64,000 bases of DNA from Phyllobacteriaceae bacterium (GTDB lineage: Bacteria; Pseudomonadota; Alphaproteobacteria; Rhizobiales; Rhizobiaceae): NCBI GenBank assembly GCA_024742765.1, contig JANSXT010000017.1, positions 35,328 through 99,327 on the forward strand. Direction: 5' to 3'. Numbering within the stretch: the stretch's first letter is position 1; every line of letters begins with the position of its first letter. Positions 31,841-40,320 of the stretch are shown here, one piece after another. Both the position numbers and the translations under genes were made by a program. The notes below the pieces were generated by a model. That model worked only from the letters and a program-made list of their open reading frames with translations. It made no database searches and was not told where the DNA came from.

Positions 31841-32386
31841 ATGACCGACCATCTTATCGCGCCCGAACGGGCGGAGTGTGCCGACGCGATCGAAGCCCTG
31901 CATGCCGAGGCGTTCGGGCCGGGCCGTTTCACCCGCGCGGCGTTCCGCCTGCGCGAGCAGGGCCCGCACGATCCCGCGCTTTCCTTTGTCGCCCTGTCGC
32001 CGGGCGGCGATCTGCTGGGCTCGGTGCGGCTGACGCCGGTCGTCGCGGCGGGGAGCGGCCATCACGGCCATCTTCTCGGGCCGCTGGCCGTTGCACCCGA
32101 TCACAAGAACCAGGGTTTCGGACGGGCGCTGGTGGCGCGTGCGGTGGAGGCGGCGTCGGCAACAAAGGGCAGCGACTATGTGCTGCTGGTCGGCGATGCG
32201 CCCTATTATGCGCCGCTCGGCTTCCATCAGGTGCCCGCGGGGCGCTTGCGGCTGCCCGGCCCGGTCGACCCGCGCCGGCTTCTGGCCCATCCGCTGGGCC
32301 ATGACGAGATCGTCGCGGCGCTGGCCGGTGTCGTCGGCTACGACCACCGCCAGCAGGATGTCGCAAAGCGGGCAGAGGCTGGCTGA
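31841..32386 (+). CDS. GNAT-family N-acetyltransferase
   Basis: A 181-residue acetyl-CoA-dependent acetyltransferase. The acetyl-CoA binding loop is LLGPLAVAPDHKNQGFGRALVARAVE, followed by DYVLLVGDAPYYAPLGFHQV, which is typical of YhbS-type members. Substrate is unknown. ATG 31841 is the natural start. It converges on trcR with about 30 bases between stops. Confidence 0.88.
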   Translation: MTDHLIAPERAECADAIEALHAEAFGPGRFTRAAFRLREQGPHDPALSFVALSPGGDLLGSVRLTPVVAAGSGHHGHLLGPLAVAPDHKNQGFGRALVARAVEAASATKGSDYVLLVGDAPYYAPLGFHQVPAGRLRLPGPVDPRRLLAHPLGHDEIVAALAGVVGYDHRQQDVAKRAEAG

Positions 32387-32416
32387 CCGGCAAGGAAAGC
32401 CGGTCGGGGCAGGGCG

Positions 32417-33130
32417 TTATTCCGCCTTGGTGTCGTCGTCTTTCTTCAGCGCGTTCAGCTTGGCGAAGACCGCATCGGCGTCGATCTCGTCTTCTTCGTT
32501 CGCAGGCGCCGGCGTGTGTGTGTCACCGCCCTCGAAGACCGGCATGGATTCGGTCTGCGCGGCGGGCAGCAGCGTGTCGCCGGCTTCCGTTTCGGGCTCG
32601 GCCGGGCGATTCTTGGCGGCCTTCTGGACTTCCATGTCGAGATCGATCTGCGAGGACAGGCCCAGCGCCACCGGATCGATCGGCTGCAAATTGGCCGAGT
32701 TCCAGTGAGTGCGGTTGCGCACCTGTTCGATCGTGTTCTTGGTGGTGCCGACCAGACGCGAGATCTGCGCGTCCTTCAGTTCGGGATGGTGGCGCACCAG
32801 CCACAGGATCGCGTTGGGGCGGTCCTGGCGCTTGGAGACCGGCGTATAGCGCGGGCCCTTGCGCTTGGCCTGCGGCACGCGGACCTTGGGGTCGGACAGT
32901 TTCAGCACATGGTTGGGGTCGGCTTCGCCCTTTTCGATTTCCTCGCGCGAAAGCTGGCCCGTGCTCACCGGGTCGAGCCCCTTGATGCCCTGCGCGGCTT
33001 CCTCATCGGCGATCGCCTTGACCTCAAGCGGATGCAACGCACAGAATTTGGCGATCTGGTCGAAGGTGAGGCCGGTATTGTCGACGAGCCAAACGGCCGT
33101 CGCCTTGGGCATGAGAAGCTGGTTTGCCAT
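32417..33130 (-). CDS. trcR: Cell-cycle transcriptional regulator TrcR (DUF1013)
   Basis: A 237-residue DUF1013 protein. MANQLLMPKATAVWLVDNTG begins the conserved N-terminal HTH (residues about 1-60). A second conserved block, RQDRPNAILWLVRHHPELKDAQISRLVGTTKNTIEQVRNRTHWNSANL, is also HTH-like. The acidic C-terminal tail is variable. TrcR associates with RNA polymerase at many alphaproteobacterial promoters and is linked to the cell cycle. ATG 33130 is the conserved start; the frame extends to 33277 without similarity. It is divergent from the phytase-like gene. Confidence 0.88.
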   Translation of the reverse strand: MANQLLMPKATAVWLVDNTGLTFDQIAKFCALHPLEVKAIADEEAAQGIKGLDPVSTGQLSREEIEKGEADPNHVLKLSDPKVRVPQAKRKGPRYTPVSKRQDRPNAILWLVRHHPELKDAQISRLVGTTKNTIEQVRNRTHWNSANLQPIDPVALGLSSQIDLDMEVQKAAKNRPAEPETEAGDTLLPAAQTESMPVFEGGDTHTPAPANEEDEIDADAVFAKLNALKKDDDTKAE

Positions 33131-33270
33131 CTGCGTGAACCTTTCGTGCGAATAAAGCTGTCCCGCGTCCGCGCCGGGGTCGCGGGCGTGGTCTGAGCCA
33201 CCAATGTCCGGAAGATGATGCCGATATACGCCGCGCGGCGCCCAAGTGCAATGCCGCGCATGGCTGTGAA

Positions 33271-33310
33271 CAGTCATCTTTGTTTCATCAAAGCGTCACG
33301 CAACTGTCAC
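33271..33310 (+). promoter_or_regulatory. Tandem Pho box (PhoB binding sites)
   Basis: Four heptamers recur at an exact 11-bp period with 4-bp A/T- or C-containing spacers: CAGTCAT (33271), GTTTCAT (33282), GCGTCAC (33293) and CTGTCAC (33304). This is the arrangement of two adjacent PhoB boxes (consensus CTGTCAT-N4-CTGTCAC). The orientation directs PhoB to the downstream phytase-like gene, whose ATG is 49 bases away. Confidence 0.8.
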
Positions 33311-33358
33311 CGGGCCGGGAAAAGACGGCTCCATCGCTGACCCGAGGGAGCTTCCACC

Positions 33359-35545
33359 ATGCGCACAATCCTGCTGTCGTCCGCCGCCGCCATCGCCCTG
33401 TCCGCCGGCCTTGCGGCGCAAGCCCATGCCGACGCCTTCAACCGCATCGCCTCCTTCCCGGTCAACACCAACATTCCCGACGCGATGGGGCAGGAGAGCG
33501 AAAGCTCGGCCGAGATTATCGACGCGACCGAAGACGGCATGATGCTGGTCTATTCGGACAGTCCGCTGGGCGGCATCGGCATGATCGACATTTCCGATCC
33601 GGCCAATCCGGCCGCCGCAGGCTTTGTCGCGCTCGATGGCGAGCCGACGGCCGTTGCCGTGCAGGCCGGCCACGCCATCGTCGGTCTGAACACGTCGGAA
33701 AGCTATACCGAGCCGTCCGGCTCGATCGTTTCGGTCGAGCTTTCCACGGGCGAAGTCGCCCATAGCTGCGATCTTGGCGGCCAGCCCGATTCGGTCGCCG
33801 TCTCGCCGGACGGTTCGCTGGTGGCGATCGCCATCGAAAACGAGCGCGACGAGGATTTGGATGACGGCGTCATTCCGCAGATGCCGGCGGGCTTTGCCGT
33901 GACCTTCGCCCTCGATGGCGGCGCGATCGATTGCGACAGCCGGATCGTTGCCGACCTGACCGGTCTTGCCGAGGTGGCGGGCGGTGATCCGGAGCCGGAG
34001 TTCGTCGACATCAACACCGCCAATGAAGTGGTCGTGACGCTCCAGGAAAACAACCATATCGCCATTTTCAACGGCACGACCGGCGAGATCGTCTCGCACT
34101 TTTCAGCCGGCGCCGTCGATCTCGACAATGTCGATGTCGATGAAGAGCGGGCGCTAACGTTCGACGGCGCGCTCGAAGGGGTCGTCCGCGAGCCCGATGC
34201 GGTGAAATGGCTGGACGAGAACCGGATCGTCACGGCGAACGAGGGCGACTATGAAGGCGGTTCGCGCGGCTTCACCATCTTTTCCAAGGATGGCGAAGAA
34301 CTCTACGAAAGCGGCCTTTCGTTCGAATATGAAGTGGCGATGCTCGGCCACTATCCCGAGCGCCGCTCGGGCAACAAGGGTGTCGAGCCCGAGGGCATGG
34401 AAGTCGCCGAGATCGGCGGCGCGACCCACATCTTCCTCCTCAGCGAACGCGGCTCTGTGATCGGCGTCTATCGCGACGATCCCGAGGGCGAGCCCGAGCT
34501 GATGCAGATCCTGCCCACGGCGCTCGGGCCTGAGGGCGCGGTGGCGATCGCCGAACGCAATCTCGTAGCGGTGGCCAATGAAGTGGACCTGATCGAGGAT
34601 GGCGGCTTGCGCAGCCATGTCACGCTGTACCAACTGGGCGAGAGCGACGCGCAATATCCGACGATCCGCTCGATGATGGACGATGCGGGACGGCCGGTCG
34701 GCTTCGGCGCGCTGTCGGGCCTTGCTGCCGACCCCGAGCAGCCGGGCATTCTCTATGCGGTCAACGACTCGTTCTATGCGATGCAGCCGACCATCTTCAC
34801 GATCGACGCCAACCAGACGCCGGCGCAGATCACCGCAGCCACGCGGGTGACGCGCGGCGGCGCCAACGCACAGCTTCTCGACCTGGAAGGCATCACGCCG
34901 GACGGCGAGGGCGGGTTCTGGCTGGCCTCGGAAGGCCGCACCGACCGGATGATCCCGCATGGGCTCTACCATGTGAACGCCGATGGCGAGATCGCGGACA
35001 GTGTGCCGTTTCCGCCCGAACTTCTGGCGGTCGAAAAGCGGTTCGGTTCCGAAGGCGTGACCAAGGTCGGCGATTGGCTGTGGGTCGCGATCCAGCGCGA
35101 ATGGGCTGATGACGAGGACGGCTTCGTCAAGCTGGTGGCCTACAACACCGAAACCAAAGAATGGGGCGCGGTGCGCTATCCGCTCGAGGAGAAGGGCGCC
35201 GGCTGGGTCGGCCTGTCGGAGATCGTCGCCCATGGCGACCATGTCTACATCATCGAGCGCGACAACCAGATCGGCGCCGCCGCGGCACTCAAGAAAATCT
35301 TCCGGGTGCCGCTGGCCGAGATGCAGCCGGCGGCGCTGGGCGGCGATCTTCCCGTCGTCACCAAGGAAGAGGTGCGCGATCTCCTGCCCGACATGGCGGC
35401 CTTTGGCGGCTATGCGCTGGACAAGGTCGAGGGGCTCGCCGTGGACGTCAATGGCGACTTCTTTGCAGTCACCGACAATGACGGTGTGGATGATTCCAAC
35501 GGCGAGACGCTGTTCATGCGCCTTGGGCAGCTCGAAGGCACCTGA
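33359..35545 (+). CDS. Secreted beta-propeller protein with phytase-like esterase domain
   Basis: A 728-residue exported protein. A signal peptide (ILLSSAAAIALSAGLAAQAHA|DA) precedes an N-terminal beta-propeller of the 'choice-of-anchor I' type (about 40-400; SVAVSPDGSLVAIAIENERDED). A C-terminal esterase-like phytase domain follows (about 420-728; GFGALSGLAADPEQPGILYAVNDS, LDLEGITPDGEGGFWLASEG, VEGLAVDVNGDFFAVTDNDG), rich in acidic metal-binding loops. The tandem Pho box and a strong GAGGGAG suggest induction by phosphate starvation to release phosphate from organic esters. A terminator follows. Confidence 0.85.
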   Translation: MRTILLSSAAAIALSAGLAAQAHADAFNRIASFPVNTNIPDAMGQESESSAEIIDATEDGMMLVYSDSPLGGIGMIDISDPANPAAAGFVALDGEPTAVAVQAGHAIVGLNTSESYTEPSGSIVSVELSTGEVAHSCDLGGQPDSVAVSPDGSLVAIAIENERDEDLDDGVIPQMPAGFAVTFALDGGAIDCDSRIVADLTGLAEVAGGDPEPEFVDINTANEVVVTLQENNHIAIFNGTTGEIVSHFSAGAVDLDNVDVDEERALTFDGALEGVVREPDAVKWLDENRIVTANEGDYEGGSRGFTIFSKDGEELYESGLSFEYEVAMLGHYPERRSGNKGVEPEGMEVAEIGGATHIFLLSERGSVIGVYRDDPEGEPELMQILPTALGPEGAVAIAERNLVAVANEVDLIEDGGLRSHVTLYQLGESDAQYPTIRSMMDDAGRPVGFGALSGLAADPEQPGILYAVNDSFYAMQPTIFTIDANQTPAQITAATRVTRGGANAQLLDLEGITPDGEGGFWLASEGRTDRMIPHGLYHVNADGEIADSVPFPPELLAVEKRFGSEGVTKVGDWLWVAIQREWADDEDGFVKLVAYNTETKEWGAVRYPLEEKGAGWVGLSEIVAHGDHVYIIERDNQIGAAAALKKIFRVPLAEMQPAALGGDLPVVTKEEVRDLLPDMAAFGGYALDKVEGLAVDVNGDFFAVTDNDGVDDSNGETLFMRLGQLEGT

Positions 35546-35573
35546 TCACACGCCTTCAGGGATCGTCAGGGTC

Positions 35574-35601
35574 AAGGCCGGGCCATGCGCCCGGCCTTTT
35601 T
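35574..35601 (+). terminator. Rho-independent terminator after the phytase-like gene
   Basis: A perfect 10-bp stem, AAGGCCGGGC at 35574-35583 with GCCCGGCCTT at 35589-35598, a CATGC loop and a five-T run. The stem also begins with AA on the other side and could act on the converging gene. Confidence 0.92.
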
Positions 35602-35615
35602 CGTTTGGTCGCGCG

Positions 35616-36605
35616 TCACGCCACATCCAGCACGATCTTGCCGGTGTGGGCGCCTTCCTCCATGCGCTCATGGGCGCGCCAGGCGTCGGCGAGCGGGAAG
35701 ATCATGTCGATGACCGGCGCGACCTTGCGCTGTTCGAGCAGCGGCCAGACGGCCTCGTCCAGTTCACTCGCCAGCCGCGCCTTGAACTCGACCGAGCGGG
35801 CGCGGAGCGTCGAGCCGGTGTGCGTCAGCCGCTTCATCATCAGCTTGGAAAAATCGGCCTCCACCTTGCGGCCGTTCAGAAAGGCGATCTGGACGATGCG
35901 GCCGTCGACGGCGGCGGCCGAATAGTTGCGGTCGATATAGCCGCCGCCGACCATGTCGAGGATGACGTCGGCGCCGCGCCCGTCGGTTGCGTTCATCACC
36001 GCCTCGACAAAATCCTCGGTGCGGTAGTTGATCGCCCTGTGTGCGCCAAGCGCAACGCACGCCTTGCATTTGTCGTCCGTGCCGGCGGTGACGATCACCC
36101 GTGCACCGAAGGCGACGGCAAGCTGGATCGCCGTCGTGCCGATGCCCGATGCGCCGCCATGCACCAGCATGGTCTCGCCGCGCTTGAGGCCACCGCGCTC
36201 GAACACATTGTGCCAGACGGTGAAGAAGGTTTCGGGGATGGCCGCCGCTTCGGTGAAGGTGAAGCCTGTGGGCAGCGGCAGGCAGTTGCTGGCGTGGACG
36301 ATGCAATATTCGGCATAGCCGCCGCCGGGAACCAGCGCGCAGACTTGGTTGCCGGCGGACCAGCGCGAGACGCCTTCGCCGAGCGCGTCGATCGTGCCGG
36401 AGACTTCAAGCCCCGGCAGGTCGCTGGCGCCCTTTGGCGGCGGGTAGGCGCCCTTGCGCTGCAGCACGTCCGGGCGGTTCACGCCGGCGGCGCGCACTGC
36501 AATGCGCACCTCGCCGGGTCCGGGTTCCGGGATCGGTCGCTCGACGGGTTGAAGAACCTTGGGCCCGCCCGGTTCGGTGATGGCGATTGCGTTCATATGC
36601 GGCAT
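35616..36605 (-). CDS. Zinc-independent NAD(P)H quinone oxidoreductase (MDR family)
   Basis: A 329-residue medium-chain dehydrogenase/reductase of the quinone-reductase type. The catalytic domain starts MNAIAITEPGGPKVLQPVE and has AAGVNRPDVLQRKGAYP. The cofactor-binding Rossmann motif is LVHGGASGIGTTAIQLAVAFGARV. The zinc ligands of alcohol dehydrogenases are absent. It resembles the human TP53I3/PIG3-like group widespread in rhizobia. ATG 36605 or 36596 are both possible. Confidence 0.9.
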   Translation of the reverse strand: MPHMNAIAITEPGGPKVLQPVERPIPEPGPGEVRIAVRAAGVNRPDVLQRKGAYPPPKGASDLPGLEVSGTIDALGEGVSRWSAGNQVCALVPGGGYAEYCIVHASNCLPLPTGFTFTEAAAIPETFFTVWHNVFERGGLKRGETMLVHGGASGIGTTAIQLAVAFGARVIVTAGTDDKCKACVALGAHRAINYRTEDFVEAVMNATDGRGADVILDMVGGGYIDRNYSAAAVDGRIVQIAFLNGRKVEADFSKLMMKRLTHTGSTLRARSVEFKARLASELDEAVWPLLEQRKVAPVIDMIFPLADAWRAHERMEEGAHTGKIVLDVA

Positions 36606-36693
36606 GTCTGATGATCCTGAGGTCTGAAATTCGGGCGTCTGTTGACGAGAAGGCTGCAACTGGCAACAGGCGAAGTTTTGGGAGGTGGAGAAG

Positions 36694-36879
36694 ATGGATG
36701 ATGATCAGAACACGGCAGTCGTTGCCGCTCATGTGATCGGCCAGGATGTTGCCTCCATGTCGGTCGAAGAGCTGGAGGCGACCATAGTCCGGCTTCGCGA
36801 TGAAATCGCGCGGATCGAGATTGAAATCGACGCGCGGAAGGCCACGCGCAATGCCGCCGATGCGATTTTTCAGAAATAA
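36694..36879 (+). CDS. DUF1192 small protein
   Basis: A 61-residue protein of the DUF1192 family, common in Hyphomicrobiales. It has an acidic start and one amphipathic helix (SVEELEATIVRLRDEIARIEIEI, about residues 22-44), likely to form a coiled coil. GGAGG precedes ATG 36694. Function is unknown. It sits upstream of a CtrA-box region and rcdA, which hints at, but does not prove, a cell-cycle link. Confidence 0.8.
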   Translation: MDDDQNTAVVAAHVIGQDVASMSVEELEATIVRLRDEIARIEIEIDARKATRNAADAIFQK

Positions 36880-36908
36880 TGTGCCAATGCCGTTCAAATC
36901 GTAAACCC

Positions 36909-36924
36909 GTTAACCGCATGTTAA
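36909..36924 (-). promoter_or_regulatory. CtrA box, full consensus match
   Basis: On the minus strand TTAA-CATGCGG-TTAAC matches the CtrA consensus at all nine positions; the plus strand reads TTAA-N7-TTAAG. It lies between the DUF1192 gene and a Rho-independent terminator at 37020-37046, in a position to drive a short transcript. Confidence 0.8.
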
Positions 36925-36949
36925 GCTTTACGGGTGTTAACTGGAACGG

Positions 36950-37046
36950 TTCGAATTTTGTTCGAATTCAACCAGAGTGACTTCGTTGCTTTGTTTGACG
37001 CCTCCCTGTTTAACTCCTGAGAGCCGTTTCTACGGCTCTTTTTTTT
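36950..37046 (+). ncRNA. Candidate CtrA-controlled small RNA
   Basis: A strong Rho-independent terminator stands in a gene-free gap, about 95 bases after a full-consensus CtrA box. Neither the DUF1192 stop (36879) nor rcdA needs it at that place. The stretch between contains no frame worth reporting and an unpaired pyrimidine-rich GCCTCCCTG (36999-37009 region) that could pair with ribosome-binding sites. Size and setting recall EcpR1, the rhizobial sRNA that targets dnaA and gcrA, but identity is unverified. The 5' end is a guess from box spacing. Confidence 0.55.
37020..37046 (+). terminator. Rho-independent terminator of the sRNA candidate
   Basis: An 8-bp stem, AGAGCCGT at 37020-37027 with ACGGCTCT at 37032-37039, a TTCT loop and a run of eight T to 37046. 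This is one of the strongest terminators in the window. Confidence 0.93.
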
Positions 37047-37080
37047 GGCCTGACCGGAAGCGGGACCGGAGACGGGCGGC

Positions 37081-37097
37081 GTTAACCGTCCGTTAAG
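37081..37097. promoter_or_regulatory. CtrA box upstream of rcdA
   Basis: TTAA-CCGTCCG-TTAAG on the plus strand; on the minus strand TTAA-CGGACGG-TTAAC matches all nine consensus positions. It lies 100 bases before the rcdA ATG and after the sRNA terminator, so it should control rcdA. In Caulobacter rcdA is a CtrA target. Confidence 0.8.
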
Positions 37098-37196
37098 GAT
37101 GCGCTTGCCTCCCTGTGTGAAAAATCCGACAATCATGGCGTTCGGGAGCGCGGCGCGCCAAAAGGTGCCTGCGAACGTCAGCAGGGATGGATAGGC

Positions 37197-37712
37197 ATGT
37201 CAGGCGGCTCAAACACCATACGTTTCATCGACCACAAGGTGGCTTCGTCGTCCTTCACCGAATTGTACGGCGAGGGCATGCAACTGGTCGAGGAGACCGC
37301 TTCCTATCTTGATGGTGACGGCCGCAAGGCGGCCAAGCGGCTTGGCCGGTCGACGGCGACGCTCTATGCGGCCGAATCCATGCGGCTGACCACGCGCCTG
37401 ATGCAGATGGCGTCCTGGCTCTTGTTGCAGCGGGCGCTTGCCAATGGCGAGATGACATCGGACCAGGTGGACAGCGAGAAGAGCAAGATCAGGCTCGACA
37501 CGATCTCGCCGAAGGCGGACCTTGAAAACTGGAACGCGCTGCCCGAGCGGTTCCGCGCGTTGGTGCATCGTTCGCTGCGGCTTCAGGCGCGCATGCAGCG
37601 CATGGATCTCGACCTGGGCCCGAACGAGGTTTCCGGGTTCGACGCGGTGGCCGCCGACAATCCGGTCAACACGCAGATCAACCTGCTGAAAACCGCTTTT
37701 GGCGACCGCTGA
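37197..37712 (+). CDS. rcdA: RcdA-type proteolysis adaptor (DUF1465)
   Basis: A 171-residue DUF1465 protein, the family that contains Caulobacter RcdA. RcdA is an adaptor in the ClpXP hierarchy that delivers CtrA for degradation at the swarmer-to-stalked transition. It is largely helical: SSFTELYGEGMQLVEETASYL, RLTTRLMQMASWLLLQRALANGEM and NALPERFRALVHRSLRLQARM. The start ATG 37197 is preceded by a GGATGGATAGG region. A full CtrA box upstream would close a feedback loop in which CtrA makes its own destruction adaptor. Confidence 0.82.
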   Translation: MSGGSNTIRFIDHKVASSSFTELYGEGMQLVEETASYLDGDGRKAAKRLGRSTATLYAAESMRLTTRLMQMASWLLLQRALANGEMTSDQVDSEKSKIRLDTISPKADLENWNALPERFRALVHRSLRLQARMQRMDLDLGPNEVSGFDAVAADNPVNTQINLLKTAFGDR

Positions 37713-37833
37713 GCGCGGGCCGGCGTCCGATCACGGGCCGATACCGACTGAAAACTATTTGTGCCTATGCTTGCGGACGGCGCTGTAATATGGCGCGGAC
37801 GGCAAGGGCGCGGGCATTTTCGGGGATATTGGC

Positions 37834-39186
37834 ATGACACGACGCTATTTTGGCACGGACGGGATTCGCGGCACCGCCAACAAGACGCCGATGACACCGG
37901 AGATCGTGATGAAGGTCGGCATGGCGGCCGGGGTCGCCTTCCAGCGCGGCAAGCACCGCCACCGGGTGGTGATCGGCAAGGACACGCGCCTTTCGGGCTA
38001 CATGATCGAGAACGCGCTTGTCGCCGGCTTCACCGCCACCGGCATGGACGTGTTCCTGCTCGGCCCGGTGCCGACGCCGGGCGTTGCGATGCTGACCCGG
38101 TCGCTGCGCGCCGACATCGGCGTGATGATCTCCGCCTCGCACAATGCGTTCCAGGACAATGGCATCAAGCTGTTCGGGCCGGACGGGCACAAACTGTCCG
38201 ACGAGATCGAAATGAAGATCGAGCGGCATATGCATGAGGACCTTTCGGGCAAGATGGCCAGGCCCGCCGATATCGGCCGGGCCAAGCGCGTCGACGGCGA
38301 TCTGTTCCGCTATATCGAGTTCGCCAAGCGCACCTTCCCGCGCACCATGTCGCTCTCCAACCTGCGCGTGGTGGTCGACTGCGCCAATGGCGCGGCGTAC
38401 AAAGCCGCTCCCTCGGCGCTTTGGGAGCTGGGCGCCGATGTGGTGCCGATCCACGACAAGCCCGACGGGCTGAACATCAACCGCGATTGCGGCTCGACCA
38501 ATCCCAATTCGCTGCGTGCCAAGGTGCTCGAAGTGCGCGCCGACATCGGCATCGCCTTCGATGGCGATGCGGATCGCATGCTCATCGTCGACGAAAAGGG
38601 CACGGTGGTCGATGGCGACCAGCTTATGGCGACGATCGCCGAGGACTGGAAGCGCAATGAATTGCTGCGCGGCGGCGGGATCGTGGCGACCGTGATGTCC
38701 AATCTGGGCCTTGAGCGCTATCTCGACGCGCACGGGCTGGAACTGGCGCGCACCAAGGTGGGCGACCGCTATGTGGTCGAGCATATGCGCGCCCATGGCT
38801 ATAATGTCGGCGGCGAGCAGTCGGGCCACATCATCCTGTCCGATTATGCGACAACCGGCGACGGGCTGATCAGCGCGCTGCAGATCATGGCCTGCATCGT
38901 CGGCAGCGGAAAGCCGGCAAGCGAAGTGTGCGCCAAGTTCGAGCCGGTGCCGCAGGTGCTCAAGAATGTGCGGTTCGGCGGCGGCAAGCCGCTGGAGGAC
39001 AAGCGGGTGAAAAGCGCGGTCGACGATGCGCGCGAAAAGCTCGGCAACACCGGCCGTCTGGTCATCCGCCCCTCGGGCACCGAGCCGCTGATCCGCGTGA
39101 TGGCGGAAGGCGATGATCCGGAACTGGTCGAGCGCGTCGTCGACGGGATCGTCGGTGTCATCGCCGATCTGAAAACGGCTGCCTGA
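37834..39186 (+). CDS. glmM: Phosphoglucosamine mutase
   Basis: Converts glucosamine-6-phosphate to glucosamine-1-phosphate for peptidoglycan and lipopolysaccharide precursors. The 450-residue length is standard. It starts [16 protein letters not shown]. The phosphoserine is Ser102 in [14 protein letters not shown]. The metal loop is FDGDADRM, the sugar-binding loop GGEQSGHI and the phosphate loop [15 protein letters not shown] 37834 follows a 121-base gap from rcdA in which I see no clear signal. Confidence 0.97.
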   Translation: MTRRYFGTDGIRGTANKTPMTPEIVMKVGMAAGVAFQRGKHRHRVVIGKDTRLSGYMIENALVAGFTATGMDVFLLGPVPTPGVAMLTRSLRADIGVMISASHNAFQDNGIKLFGPDGHKLSDEIEMKIERHMHEDLSGKMARPADIGRAKRVDGDLFRYIEFAKRTFPRTMSLSNLRVVVDCANGAAYKAAPSALWELGADVVPIHDKPDGLNINRDCGSTNPNSLRAKVLEVRADIGIAFDGDADRMLIVDEKGTVVDGDQLMATIAEDWKRNELLRGGGIVATVMSNLGLERYLDAHGLELARTKVGDRYVVEHMRAHGYNVGGEQSGHIILSDYATTGDGLISALQIMACIVGSGKPASEVCAKFEPVPQVLKNVRFGGGKPLEDKRVKSAVDDAREKLGNTGRLVIRPSGTEPLIRVMAEGDDPELVERVVDGIVGVIADLKTAA

Positions 39187-39252
39187 CACAAGCCCAAAAC
39201 GCCCTTCGATCCGCCGTCAGAGCGGTGGTTCGCCACCGGCGCGATAGCCGTT

Positions 39253-39298
39253 ATGGTCAACAATCATGGTCAACAGACACGGTTAAGTGCACCTTAAC
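39253..39298 (+). promoter_or_regulatory. CtrA box and short direct repeat before the outer-membrane protein gene
   Basis: TTAA-GTGCACC-TTAAC at 39283-39298 matches the CtrA box at all nine positions, 75 bases before the ATG. Just upstream ATGGTCAACA occurs twice (39253-39262 and 39266-39275, 13-bp period). CtrA controls outer-membrane protein genes such as omp25 in Brucella, so the placement fits. Confidence 0.8.
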
Positions 39299-39373
39299 CT
39301 TTCATGGTCATTCTTCCCGCGAGTTTTAACCTTGCCCGCAGACGAACATGCCGGGTTGTTCGAGGGAACGAGT

Positions 39374-40234
39374 ATGAACAATGCAGCCATGAAACTTGCT
39401 GCGTCGGCCGCCATGGTGGTCGCGCTTGGCATGTCCGCGAACGCGGCCGACATCATCGAGCCGGTCGTCATCGAGACGCCGGTGCATTACCCCGAAGCGG
39501 TTCCGGCGAAAGTGTCGGGCTGGTACATTCGCGGCGATGTCGGCTATTTGTGGAGCGACTTTCGCGGCGCCGACTATCTGACCTATGGCGCGGGCGTGGC
39601 CGGCCATCCGGGCCTTCTGGAAGGTGAACTGAAGGGTTCGTTCTCGGTCGGCGGCGGTGTCGGCTACCAGATCAGCCATCATCTGCGCACCGACCTGACG
39701 CTCGACTATAATTTCAAGTCCGATTTCACCGGCACCTCGTCGGGCACATGTACATCGGGCGGCGCGTTCCTTGCCTGTTCGTCGACCGACTCGTCGGCCT
39801 ATCACGCCTGGACCATGCTGGCGAACGCCTATGTCGATCTTGGCACCTACAAGGGCATCACGCCCTATGTCGGCGCGGGTCTGGGCGGCGTCTACATGAA
39901 ATGGGATGATCTGGAAAACACGATCGGGCCGGGCTTTGACCAGTCGGGAACGATCACTCACAGCGGCACGTCCGACTGGCGCTTTGCCTATGCGCTGATG
40001 GCCGGTGCCTCCTATGCGGTCAATCATCGGCTGTCGGTCGATCTGGGCTATCGCTACAAGCACATTTCCGGCGGCCGCATGTTCGAATATGCCAGCGGCA
40101 CCGGCCCCGGCTTCGACCGCGCGATCAATGTGCACGAGGTGCGTGCGGGCCTGCGCTACAAGTTCGGCGCATCGCACCAGGCCTATACGCCGCCGCCCCC
40201 ACCGGTTTACGAGCCGCCGGTCGTCTACAAGTAA
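39374..40234 (+). CDS. Omp25/Omp31-like outer-membrane beta-barrel protein
   Basis: A 286-residue exported protein with a signal peptide (MKLAASAAMVVALGMSANA|AD). An eight-stranded barrel pattern of alternating hydrophobic strands follows (GWYIRGDVGYLWSDF, VGGGVGYQISHHLRTDLTLDY, ITPYVGAGLGGVYMKW, LSVDLGYRYKHISGG, HEVRAGLRYKFG). It ends with an unusual proline-rich tail (TPPPPPVYEPPVVYK) instead of the terminal aromatic residue usual for barrels, though RYKFG precedes it. GAGGGAA precedes ATG 39374. A consensus CtrA box lies upstream and a terminator follows. Confidence 0.85.
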   Translation: MNNAAMKLAASAAMVVALGMSANAADIIEPVVIETPVHYPEAVPAKVSGWYIRGDVGYLWSDFRGADYLTYGAGVAGHPGLLEGELKGSFSVGGGVGYQISHHLRTDLTLDYNFKSDFTGTSSGTCTSGGAFLACSSTDSSAYHAWTMLANAYVDLGTYKGITPYVGAGLGGVYMKWDDLENTIGPGFDQSGTITHSGTSDWRFAYALMAGASYAVNHRLSVDLGYRYKHISGGRMFEYASGTGPGFDRAINVHEVRAGLRYKFGASHQAYTPPPPPVYEPPVVYK

Positions 40235-40258
40235 GCGGCCCTTCGCAACCATCTCAAA

Positions 40259-40288
40259 AGCCCGGCTGTCCGACAGCCGGGCTTGTTG
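40259..40288 (+). terminator. Stem-loop terminator after the outer-membrane protein gene
   Basis: AGCCCGGCTGT at 40259-40269 pairs perfectly with ACAGCCGGGCT at 40273-40283 around a CCG loop. The trailing TTGTTG is a poor U-tract, but the stem is strong and well placed 25 bases after the stop. Confidence 0.75.
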
Positions 40289-40320
40289 CCGTTCCGGCAC
40301 ATGTCACCAAATCATCGCTT

